From Panorpa germanica (lineage: Eukaryota; Arthropoda; Insecta; Mecoptera; Panorpidae), in contig OY783222.1 of assembly GCA_963678705.1 (NCBI GenBank), positions 12,905,730 to 12,969,729 on the forward strand: a DNA stretch of 64,000 nt, read 5' to 3'. The notes under the pieces were generated by a model. That model made no database searches. It saw nothing but the letters and a program-made list of their open reading frames with translations, and was not told the origin of the DNA. Shown here one piece after another: positions 26,709-40,100 of this stretch. Both the position numbers and the translations under genes were made by a program. The stretch's first letter is position 1. Each line of letters begins with the position of its first letter.

Positions 26709-28199
26709 ATAATATATCTTTATGCAACATTTAAATATACATATCTTTAATTAGAAAATCAATGCTTGCTTTTATTTAACTGGATATTTTTCATGATCTA
26801 AAACTTATCATTGATGTTAAGAATTTATTAATTATGTACCAATATCAGACCAACTTATCAATTTCACTATTATTTTATTTTTTATAGTAATTTATGTCTA
26901 TAGATATATATTCATATCTTAAAATGATCTTTAATAATTATAAATCAAACTAACTCATTTTTCAAAACAAGATTTTGAAATATATGCTAATAAACGAATA
27001 TGTCATTTGGTTTTTTATATTTTTTTAAATATTTAATAGTTATAGCTATTAACAATTTTGAGTTTCTTGATTGTCGCTTAGTTCTTAACCATATTTTGCG
27101 TAATGATATTACTCATATTAGTATTATAAGCCTGTAAAATAGTAAAAATCGATTTTATTTATCTTTGTTCATCACCCTTATAATTTAAAAACTTTGTAAT
27201 GCCGGGACCACTCATACGTGTTAATGTGCGAATTTCTAGAGTGAATATTATAATAAGAATAGTGAATATGCACATTAACCATGAATGATTCTTTTACTAC
27301 CTATTGTGTTACGAATACTGAATGTTTGTCCTTTGAGTACTAATATTTCATAGGTAGTTTGTGTATGTACAGTAACTGATCTTTGACTAACACCTTTATG
27401 CATCTCTATTTCACTCTTGTTGTTTAAAAGAGAGGACAATTCATAGAAGAGTGGAGGGTAGGAATAGGAGATAACGTTTGTTAAAACAAATATTTTTGAA
27501 CTTAAACTAAAGGATACTAAAAAGTTAGATTTCTAACTTATCGGTAATTAGCTGCTCGTTTAAATAATAGACAAGAAAAGTTTGAACCCCAGATTAAATA
27601 AATGTTTGATCGTATATAATAGTCTGTGTTTGAACCAACCAGTTGACCTTGAAACGTAACATTTGTGATATTATAAATTATTTAGCAATAATCAATATAT
27701 CAATTTCACTTTCATATTTCATTTTGAATATGTACTATAATTTATAGACATATAGTAATATGGACTAGTCTTTGGTAATATACATATTTTTTAAAATACT
27801 TTTTAGTAAATGCGTATCTATCTGTGTGCTCTGTTGTGTGCAGCTGACTTCATAAATATCGAGATTTATCTTATCTGTCACAGTGCATAAAACAGATTAA
27901 GCTCAAACGTAAATATATTATTATTCAGTTTTAGATAAACAAAGCTATAAAAATAATTTCACATAAATATGTGCGAACGAGTACTATTTTATATTCAAAT
28001 ACAGAATTGTAATTTATATTGTTAGAAATTTTTTTAAGTTGTTGAAAATAACAAAACAATGTTGATTATAAAATTTCATCAATGGAGTATTGTTCCTATT
28101 TTGATACAAAATAAGGATTCATTGGAAGATTAGTGCCTTGTGATATTTGATAAAATAAATTATAAATAAATAGATTGTGTATAAAATTCAGAAGAAAAA
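26709..28199. other. Intergenic region upstream of JAK
   Basis: AT-rich and without recognisable genes or transposon termini. A weak inverted pair (TTAATGTGCG near 27221, ATGCACATTAA near 27268) is visible. Contains the 3' UTR of the zinc-finger gene and presumably the JAK promoter and 5' UTR, which I cannot delimit. Confidence 0.5.
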
Positions 28200-31100
28200 A
28201 TGGAAGAAAAAAATAATGTTACAATTCACATATCTATTGAGCCTAATATTGTTAATGTTCCTTACACAACTGCAACAAATGCCGAAGAAATATGTACAAA
28301 TATTTGTAAACAATTAAATTTGCTGCCTGTTTCAAGACCATTGTTTGCTTTACGCATTCAAAATTCTCAGGGATGTAAAGTGTGGCTTCCTGCAAATTCG
28401 AAGCTCTTACATGGGAATAAATATGAATTTCGCATGCGTTTCAAGGTATTTATTTTTGAATGAATTTTGAACTGATCTGAACTATCTATAGTTATCTATA
28501 TCTTGTTATGATATTGCGTTGCAGAGATAGTATAATAATAATATAGGAGTATTTTACCTTAGTCCAATTAATCAACACTTTATTAATGATCAAATATTTT
28601 TTAAATAAAAGAACTTTGCAATTAATTAATAAACATTATAATTTGTTTGATTTTTACATTCACTGTTGATTTTATCAGTTGATTTATGGACTATAGTGTT
28701 ATCAACATAAATATTTTCTTTAACAAGAGCTGATAATCATTAAATAAATGTATATTTAAAGAAAAAATCTCTAAATTATTAAAATTCGATTGTTAGATAG
28801 AGACCTATAGATTTTATCTTCAGCTTCCTATAATGATTAAGATGCTTTTCATTTTGAAGATAATATATTGTACCTTAAAATCCAATGAAATTTTTATGTT
28901 TGGTTTCATTAAGCATATTATTGCACACGCATGTTATTGAAATCATATTTCTTATCATCGTTGATCTGGGATTGGGAGTCTTTATAGTGTCGTAACCTCA
29001 TATATGTCACAACACTGCTGCCTAATAAGTTTTATGATTATCCGACCACATAATTTAAATATATATTTTAAACACGTCGTTAAAACTCACGTAGCAAATA
29101 ATATCTTTTACTATATATGTACTGAATATAAAACTGGATATAATCTGCGTATAAAACTAACAAAATATTCTAAGTTGTCTGTTTCCATTTTGAAGTAGGT
29201 TTTAGTGAATCTTTTATATTCATACAAAATTTATGAATCCTTAGTTTAATTTCTGAAAGTCGACTAATTTCATTGTTTGTTGACAGTGATTTTCATCAGT
29301 AAAATATGTAAGACAACTCTTTAGATGATTGGTACTATACAAGGGGTCTATTCTAATTTAGTAGATCGGGACATTAACGTCTGTCTATTTCTAATTCTGA
29401 TTCATATCTCCGACGACTTCTTAAGACTTCTTAGTCGTGTTCCCATATTTGAAATGCTACTTAAATCTTTATGATTATATGAGCATATAATCAATCAGTT
29501 TAATTTTGATAAATCGTTGGTCCGTTGATTGGATAGAACCAGAAGACACACCAGTTGTCAGATATTACTTAAAACCGTGATCAGCAATAGAAAAGGATTA
29601 TCATCTAAATTACGTATATTATCTTTTACATTTTTACAATATTTCATATGTATATTTCTTTTTACAGGTATCTAGTCTAAATAACCTCCTATCGTTGGAT
29701 AAAAATGCATACGATTATTACTTTCACCAAACCCGTAAAGATGTATTGGAAAATCAAATCCCAGAAATTGTATACGCTAAACATAAAAGTGAACTTCTTG
29801 GACTTGGTGTGGTAGATATGTAAGTCAATAAACTTCATAATAAAATTGCATTTTAAATATACAAATATAATTTATTTATTTAAATTTATTTAGGTATCGG
29901 GATATGATTGAACATAAAATACCCGCAGAGGAAATTGAAAAAAACTATAAAAGATATATTCCTAAAGAGATATCCAAAAAACATTCAATATTTACAAAAA
30001 AACCAATACATATATCGTTAGGAATATTACGAAAACAAACTCCTGATATTTGGTAAATATTATCTAATATTAATTCATAACTTTTTCCAATAATGTATAT
30101 TTTTATAAACATTAAATATTATCTGTATAGAGAATATACATAAATTGTGTTGTATAAAATTAGTTTAGAATAATTTTTAATCAGTGCCTTTTTGACCTTT
30201 TTGAGATTTAATCAGTAAGCTGTAATAAATGTAACTTATTTGTAAACAGGAAAATTTATATTTGCATTAGAACTGGATCTAATTTTAATTTTTAGGAGCA
30301 TCAAATATTTTTATTGCAAATTACACATGTCTTTAACATGTGTCGCTGTAAACATTATTTTTTACAATCAGTTCAGATTTATTTTTCGCCCTTCCGTGAA
30401 AAATAATTAGTAAAGAATAGAATATCTAATGTAATGTAATTGTTATGTTAGAGGCACCTTAAATACACGTAACTGTGTTTAGCGGGATATTTTTATTAAT
30501 ATATATTTTTTCAGGTTTGTAAAAAATGAGTATCTTAAGCAAGTTGACAGCTTAGCACCTAACTATTTAGCGGAGGAATATACTGCTATGACCGATCTAG
30601 GATGTGGTAGTTGTCTGGTTAATATTATGGTTGCTCCTTATCACGCAGAGCAACCAGGCGTACGTGTTTGTTACGACAATAAAGAGGTACTTTCCTACAT
30701 ATGATGAACTACATTTTAAAATAAATGCATTTTTATTTACTGACTTATAAAATGTAATATTTTTCTTACAGTGGCAACATTTATGTACTGTAGATGATCT
30801 TTGTTTTATTTCTATCAGAACTGATAGCACTGTTGAAATATCTAGAAGAAATGGGATTCCGTCTTATTTAAAATTTAATACTGTTCATCATATGTTATCT
30901 TTTGTCAGTATATTAGATGGATATTATAGGTAATTTTTGTATTAGTATCTTTTCGAGATTGCTGCTTAATGATTTTGGTCAGATGAGCTATCAGTTTATT
31001 CTCCTTCACACAAAATTATTCTTGTAATTTTCAGATTATCTGTTAAATGGACCTTTAATTTATGTAAGGATGTCCCAACACCTTCGCTAAAAGCTCTAAA

Positions 31101-34100
31101 TTCGATGAAATGCCATGGTCCTGTCGGGTTAGTACAAAAGAAAATACATCGTAATAGTGTAAGAATATTAATCAATTATAAAAAAAATCATAACTTATGA
31201 AATATTTTAGTGGGGAGTTTTCTTACGCAAAATTAGAAGAAAAGAGAAATAATAAACATGGATGTTATATAATCCGTGAATGCAAACAAGATTTTCATAC
31301 TTATTTTATAGACGTCTGCACGAAAAGGTAAATATGATTGTAATTGTTACTAAATTTAACATATTGTTATTTGTTTTAACCCATATCAATCTTTTAGTGA
31401 AAAACCGGAAACGTACAAAGTTAGTATAATAGGAAACGAGTGGATAATGCATTCAAATAGCAGCAAATATGAGTCCTTAACTCATTTAATAAGCTCACAC
31501 AAGGACTCACTAGAGTCGCCATATCTTAGCGAATGTCTACCCCCTTCAGAATACGGTAAATATATATTTTACATATTAGGAAAGTAATATATTCACAACT
31601 AGAATACAGAATTAATTAATTTTACACAGCGCATAAACAATTATAGTGAAAGTAATATAGACATACCAATATCTTCAAATTCCTAGCAACGTTTATATTT
31701 CAGATAAATCGCCGCTTTTGTTATGTGAACCAGTTGTCACAGCTGCAGATAGCAAAGCCTGTATTTCTGATGTCGAGGGATTACTTAGGGCACCCCATTG
31801 CATTAATCCAAGAGACATTCAGTATTTCAAAAGTAAGTCTATTTACAAATCAACTAAATTAAGATTATAAAACAAATGACTGTTCTCAATCATCAACTGT
31901 TTTCTCTGAAACGGGAAAGATGTATTTTAACTGGTTCTTGTATGGCCTTGTTTTTAATTATTTTCGTTGTTTAAACACAAAATATGCAAACTTATCTGAT
32001 CTAACAGGGTGTAAAGTTAGTCATTTGGGTATCGAATTCTCTGATTTAATTTCCGTATCTGGTGCAGGTCTCAGATGCCAAAGATGGTTTTCAGAGAAAC
32101 CAATACATCCTATAAGTAAGGACATAAAAGGTATAGCGGCGATGAAACATTAAAATAGAAAATAAATAAAATTAAATTCATAATGTATATGTTATATTTA
32201 TGTTTAAAGATTTAGATTTTCCTGAAAGGTCTATCAATTTAGCTAATAATTATTGTCGAAATCCTTTACGACGGACAAAAGGTCCATGGTGTTACACAAT
32301 GGACCCGATGGTAATAGATGACTCTTGTGATATACCGTTATGCAGGAATTTGCTGTGTAGAGTAACAGGACCTGGTAGATGATTAAGCAATGTTCCTAAT
32401 ATAATATTTACCGAAGTGTAAATAATAAGCATAACCTTATGCTATTACTTTGTATATAGGTATGGATTATAGTGGAAAGCAAATAAAAACAGTATCAGAT
32501 AGAACGTGTAAAAGTTGGAAATGGTGGATGTCACGGGTTCGTTTACTTGTTTACATATTTTAGTTCAGTAAAAGCAAGTGGAATATTTGTAGCAGTGTTT
32601 TATAATAATATTTGATGATTTAGACAAAGAAATTAAAAACCGTGAATGGCACAGGACAGGCAGTTGTTTTCGATGACTGGCTTTTTCCAGAAAATAGTCG
32701 ATCTAATGCTAATAATTTTTGCCGAAATCCAGACGGTGATATTGGTGGTAATTTCACATTTGATCGTCCAGTTCATTAGCGAGACATCGTATAAAAATCG
32801 AATTTGAGTTGATTATGCAATTAAATGTAATTCAAAACAAAATTATAATCAGAGATGTGCACAAATGCTTTTCAAAAGCATTTAAATACAAAATGCAAAT
32901 ACCTCGTTATTTTCCTATTTCAAATACAAAATAAAAAATAAATTTCATGTTAGTATTTAAATACAAAATACGTATTTTAAAAATACTTTTGAGAAAATAG
33001 AATACTCTTTATGTTACTAATATAAATGTTATTTTTTTTAATAATTATGAGAATTTACATAAAATATATATGTTATTTATATCATGGATTGTAATACCAC
33101 TATTTGTTCAAATAATTTATTTTTCATTTTTCGGCGATAAGTAATATAATAAGATTCGTTGTTTTCCTTTTTCTTATTAGTTGTATCACATACAGTTTTC
33201 ATATCTTCTTGTTTTATTTTCCGTACTTCAGAGACTAACAATTCTTTTACGTATTCCTTGTTTGGCTTCGGTACCCATTTAAGTTTAAAAAATTGATAAC
33301 TTAAGTATAGGCATGTAGTTTTAACAGGAATTATTTTTATTTTGTAGAAGGATAAAATATTTATATGTAGTTGGGGTAGTTTAGGGATTAAAGCGGACAA
33401 GTGTTAAGTTTAGTAGGTAAAATAATATATATTTATGTATATACATTTCAGTAAGGAATTTAGTGGAGTGATTGTCTTGTAGTAAAACATATATGAATGA
33501 GAAAAAAAACGTCGAGATAACAAAATAAAAGAAAGAAAGGATAATAAAATAAGAGGCACATCTATCATTTTAAATTAGAATTCTAAGACAAACTGCAACT
33601 TGAAAAACGCACATCTCTGATTATAATGCTGATAAACTTATCGAATTTTGCTGGAACAACTCATATTCGGGATTGACTCGCTAATCAACTGGACGATTAA
33701 TATGTAGAAGATTTGTTAAATTTACTATTTATAGTAAATTAATTGCAACAAAAATAAATACATTAATAAATGTTGATTAGGTCCATGGTGTTATGTAGAA
33801 TCAGAAGATGGTGACAATTTATGGGAGAAAGATTTTTGTGACATTCCATTTTGTGATGATAAGGATTGCATGGTGTTTACCAAAAATTCAGTGCCTGTAC
33901 CGTTCTATAGTCAGTATACATTTCTTAATTCCTCTCTCAGAAATTTGTCATTTTCTGTTAAAATTTGGAATCCGGATGACTGTTTATTCGCAGAGGTAAG
34001 GTTGTTGAGGTGTGATTACATCAGGGGTGGAGAACCTTTTACCATGGAAGTCATATTTAATTTCGGAAATAGTAACACAGTTTCATTTGTAGTTCACTGG

Positions 34101-37100
34101 GTGTCTCCGAAATGGTAATATCATAGTGAGTCTTTAAAGTCGGGAGCAGGGTTTCAGAATATGTGTGAATGCGTGAATGAGCCTTGGGTGAAATTTAAGT
34201 CGCCTGTGGAAATATTGGGGAAAACGTAACGCATTCGATTACGTCATCATTCACGTTCACGATCCAACCTTTACATATTAAGGTTACCTTTCACGAGGCC
34301 TCATGGAAATCATTGCACTGGATGTGCGTAATTAAAGGAATCCGTATACAGGGTATCACAGAAATCGACGTCAAGCCGGAAGTGGGTCATACGCCAAGTC
34401 ACAACAGTTATCAGAAAAATATTTTAAAAATTTTATCCGTGTGCAGCAGGTGAAGCGCTCCACGTTGATATGTTGTTGGAGACATTCCTCGTGCTTTCTT
34501 GCAATTTTCGTAATTTCTTCAGCAACTGTAGTTACTTTGAGATCCCTATGTATATCGCTATTGCGGACATACCATGGTGCATTCACTATGTTCCTCAGAA
34601 CTTTATTTTGGAAAGTCTGAATGCATATGATGTTGCATTTCTTAGTACAGCCCCATAGCTGAATTCCATATGTCCAAACTGGTTTCAATATTTGCTTATA
34701 CAGCATTAGCTTGTTATGTATGGATAATGTGGATTTGCGTCCCATTGGCCAGTACATTTTCTTATATCTTATTCCCAGTTCATCTCTCTTTTTCTTTACG
34801 TGAGCCTTCCAACGAAGTTTGGCATCTAATGTCATTCCTAGATACTTTGCTGTATTCGCATACGGAATAGCAATGGTCTTTTAACATGGCTTGTATAATA
34901 TATTACCGTTCATTTAACACTTTTGCGTATTGTGTAAAACTTCAAAACGGTGCAGGTTCCACACTCCTGGTTTTTACACAACATATTAGAAAATAATAAT
35001 TGCTAATATAAAAAAGTAATCAAGTTTAAAGGACAGTATGCAAGAGCTAATATTATTTTATGTTTCCAATTCGAAAAAACATATTTAGGCTAGAATTGTA
35101 CTCAGCGTTTTTGCATTACCTGTAACATCTCAGCAAATTAATGATTTTGAAATTGGACTAGAAATTATCATATCAAATAATGGTAATGTAAATTAAATAT
35201 TTATTTGAGTTTACAATTAATATGTTTTTAACGTTTTACAATATGTAATATTACTTTTATATTAGGTAGTGTTCTAAATGCAGGCTCTATGGAAGAAGAA
35301 ATAATTCCAGAAGATACTCCACAAATTTTAAACTCAAAAACTTTTACAAATATCTGGCTATCTTGGGGCGGAGGATTTCTTTCAATGGGTTTGCTGCTTT
35401 AAAGAATTTTCTTGTTTTTTTATAATTAAAAATTAGTTTATGGTGAAGAACATATTCAGAATTTTAAATAAATTTATAGGAATCGAAGGTGTAGCCAAAC
35501 CGATTCTTATAAGCGAATATAAAGAAACAAATAACTCTATGAGTTTCGAATCTGGAGAATTTTTGTACTACAGTTTGTTGGGGAGTAATATATTATGGTC
35601 ATTTCCATTTTGCGATGATGAGAATTTCTGCGATGTTCACGTTACTTTTAACGATGATTTTCCTCGATTTTATCAAATAGAGAAAGCAAATTCGACTCGA
35701 GATATTAGATTCTTTGTCAGAGGACACGATTCCGCTATGTTAAGATTTAAACACAGCCCTGCGGTTCTTTATCCAAGGGTTAGTTTTAGAATATTGGTTT
35801 TACATTTCTACAATATTTTTTATAAGATAGGTTAACTAAATAACGCCCACCTAAGGGTTTTTCATTTAATATTACAACAAAGGATACTAGTGGAATGAAA
35901 ACTATGAATATTTTTAATAAAGCATATATATTTCAATTGGAAAATCGAGTTTGTATTAACAAAATTGCTAAATTTACCAATTTATGATAACAAAAAAGAA
36001 ACTATGTCAATGGGCGTTATTAGACGCCATGGATCCAAATAACGCCCGGACTAAAATAATCAAAGAAATAACATTAAATGAAAGCATTTTCCAAAACAAA
36101 TCAAAGCAATAAACATTTTCATTAAATATAATCAGTTGCAGCCTCTAGGGCAATTGAAATACTTATCTTCCTTAGCCATACCCACACACAGTTCATGATA
36201 CTTGGACCTAGTACACAGCCACATACACTTCATGATCATTTTTGGGCTCTTGCCGGATTCAGCATTTGAGCCTGGATATTTCGGGATGCTTTTTCAAAAA
36301 TAATTTTAGCTACTTTCGGCAAGCCATTTCGTTTTCACTATTAAACTGCCCACTGCACGTATAATATGGGCGTTATTGGGCACAACTCCACTATATGTTT
36401 GCACATTTATGCTAAATAATTTACCCAAAAACAATGGATTTTTCTTAATAAATCATGTAATATAAACACATTTACTTATGTTGAAGCCATTAAATAAAAA
36501 GTTTGTGCATAACTTTGCAAATAGCTTACCCTTCAACTTATTACCTAATAATAAAATCGCAACGTGGGTCGGTTCCACTTCTTATATTCCTCCTGATTAA
36601 ACTAACGCATAGCCAGAAACAGCAGCAAATGTGACAAATGACTACACACCCTGTCCTCTCCTATCCACCGCTTTTAGCGGTTTCTAGCTTTTACGTGTAT
36701 CTTGTTAGCGGGCGTTATTTGGGTGACCTACCTTACTCTAGATAGTTGCAATATAATCCTTTAGTGATGAATTGAGTAATTTTATTTAATGTGTGAATAG
36801 TTTTTTTTTTCAATAAACATTTACTTAATAGGTTACAATAATGCTAGGAATAGAGGGAACTAAAACTCGAATAATTTTAGAAAATAAGAAAGATGGCGGC
36901 CAGATATTATTACAAGAAGTTCCGACAATTAACATTATTAATTATTGGACATTTCGTGAATTTTCTTTATCTATTTTTGGAGATCAGTTACAATTATTTT
37001 GGCTTCGAAGTATTGGAACTCAAACTGTAATTGAAGTAGCGCATGAAGAATTGAGAAAATTAAGGTGGTTCTCACCAGGTTCATTACAAACGGAAATACA

Positions 37101-40100
37101 CTGGAGTTTTTATTGTAAACCGGATACAACATTTCATATCAAACCAGCATATCCTCCGGAGTGTTCTGTTACGCAGGTGATTTTTTTATAAAGGGCTTGT
37201 GTACTCATTTTTCAGTGGTCGATTTTTTAACAAATGTGTATTGGCGTTTCTATTTTATTAAATATCTAAATGTTGACGAAGATATAGCAATTAAAAATTT
37301 GAAATGTAGTTTTAGCGCTAGAAATGTTGGCCATTTGTATGACGTGAAATGCATTGTATACGTTAGTTATTTGTTGATTAGGTCAGTGCTGTGGTAATGT
37401 TTTGTAGCTGTTGTCGAAATAATCAAGTCAAAGAATAATAAGTTTTTATTTTATTTAACTCTGTTACGGCAGACATAATATTGAAATTATATTGTTCCTC
37501 GAAATAGCTGTAAATAATATTTGATATTTTTATATATAAATACATATAGCAGAGATGTAAGGTTGGTAACCTGTAAACTTGTCAGAGTTCAGTCAAGAAT
37601 ATATCTCTTTTACGCTCTAATGTATAAAAGAGATAGCAACATCGTAGACATGAGGTCACATGTCTTGGAATGTTCTACAACGTTGAATCCTTTTAATAAT
37701 TAAAGAGACAAAATGACTTTTAATTGTTAATATCTCCTAACATATAGAGTTATTAAAAAATAATTGAACATTTGAGGTTCTAGTAACCCATTTTATCAAT
37801 ATACAGTACACTTTTATAGAAATTAAGACATAGGACACAAGCCCATTACTAATTGGTAAAAATTTTACGAGTGTCATGAATATTATATTCAAATTTTATA
37901 TAGGCTGAAATAGGTTATGTTGGTACTCAAGCGGTAACAAGAGAGGGGCAGCCTTGTCTTCCGTGGATAGCCTCTGTTATTCCTGCCGAATATAGAATCG
38001 ATAGCAAATTTGTCGATTTGTCAGTATTGAAAGCAAGAAATTACTGTAGAAATTTAAACAGAGATAGTAATGGCCCATTCTGTATTGCATTAGATTTAAA
38101 AAGTAATAAAAATATTGGTAAAAAATATTGTAAAGTTAGAGATTGCCAATCTGCCGAATGTAGAATGGCAGGAACAGGAAATGATTACATTGGAAAATTA
38201 AATGTAACTAGGTAAGATCCTTAAGAACCATTTCAAACAATCACCCCAAGAAATATTTTTTGAACAATTCTTGCAGATCAAATCGCACTTGCCAGCTATG
38301 GGTAAATGGCACCATTCACTCTGTAGATCAGCAATGGCTGAACGAAGCACTGTACGCCGATAGAAATTTATCTCAAATAGAAAATTTTTGTCGAGATCCA
38401 TCTAGAAATGTAGCAGGTAAATTTTGGTACTTTAGGCAATAATATACCCTTTGCTATACTTATTTGGTATTTATATAAAAGGTCCTTGGTGTTACACCAA
38501 TGATCCTGTAGTCCCCATGGATCTCTGCAACGTTCCTGATTGTTCTAAGGATGAGGAATGCATTATTTTAGCAACTGGAACTACAAAAGGGAGATATATT
38601 TATATCTTGCCATCGTGGAAAGAAACTGGTTCGAAGTTAAAATATTTATTTAATTATTATAATGGTCCAAGTGAAAGTTTATTTGTTTATATGTTTACGC
38701 GATTCGTATGGTGACTCGAAAACGGCTCCGCGCATTTTCTTAAAAATTGTCTATTTGGTAGAGAAAGAAATTCTAAGACTTTAGGCATCCTCGGATTTTT
38801 TCTTGAATTTCCTGGAAATCCGTAATTTTTACTTTTTGGTCTATAACTTATAATTAGTAAAAGATAGAAAGTTGAAATTTTACATATGTATTACGGTGTT
38901 CAATGCCAATATTTTTTGAAAATTAAAAATTGAAAAATTAAAATGGGAGGCGTTGAAAAAATTGGGGCCTAGTAGGAGTCTTTAGAGAGAGCTCAAATTT
39001 TGGATTCAATAATTGATTGATATTAAAAAGTGATTCAAAATTTAAAATTTTTATTCGGGGGCGGTTTTAGTCGAGAGTAAAAATTGGACTAGAAAGTTGA
39101 AATTTTATATATTAACAAATCGAATTTACAAATTGAAAAAAAAAATCTAAAATTTTGAAAAAAGCTGGACAAATAATGAACATATTGAAAGATTTATTTT
39201 TTTAGTCAGTTTATATGAAAAATTATTTTCTATTATATGTAAAATAAATATAGAACGAGTTGAATATTTCAATTTAAAAGTGGAATTAAACACATTCACA
39301 CACAAAAAACAGACGTCGCTTGGGACGGGGGTAAACTCTGGTTTAATTATAAACAGCATAAACAATAGTTTATAAATTTAATTAAAACTAAACTATTTTA
39401 GGCCCAGATAGTGGGTTACACTTTTCTTTAAAGGAGTGGAATCCAGATTTGCAAGATGGTATTATTTTTGAAATATGTTCGAAAGATAAAAATAAATATT
39501 TCGAATTATTTCTTGGTGCAGAAAATAATGAGAAGGTGTGCCTTATATTATAATCGTTATAAATATATAAACGAAAACCTTTTCAAATTATCCAATAACA
39601 TTTTAGGTGTTATTGACATATACATTTGATTTTAATCAAACAATAACCTTAAAAGAGAAGACCCTACCACATTTAATTCCATCAGGAAAATGGGGAAATT
39701 TCTGGTTACAAGTCCCTAAGGGAAGTATTCGTCTTGGATATGAAGGATCTCCTTACGCGTTATTCGAGTGGGATAGTCGACGTAGTACAGCGTTGATAGA
39801 ATCACCATTTGAACCTATATTTTTATCCTACAGACCTATCCTAGGAAATACAATCGGTATTGTTCAGTTATGCTTATTTTTTTTGTATAGAATGGGCTTG
39901 TGTCCTCATTTTTTAGTGGTTGATTTTTCAATTGTTGATTGAAATTGATGTTAATAAATGTGTATTGGCGTTTCTATTTTATTAAATATCTAAATGTTGA
40001 CGGAGATATAGCAATTAAAAATTTGAATTGTAGTTTTAGCGCTGTGAGATGACCGGCCATTTGTATGACGTGAAATGCATTTATACGTCAGTTATTTGTT

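Noticed and set aside
33077..33400. Minus-strand lysine-rich frame of 107 codons
   Set aside because: Lies inside a non-autonomous hAT element and has no recognised domain; not called as a gene.
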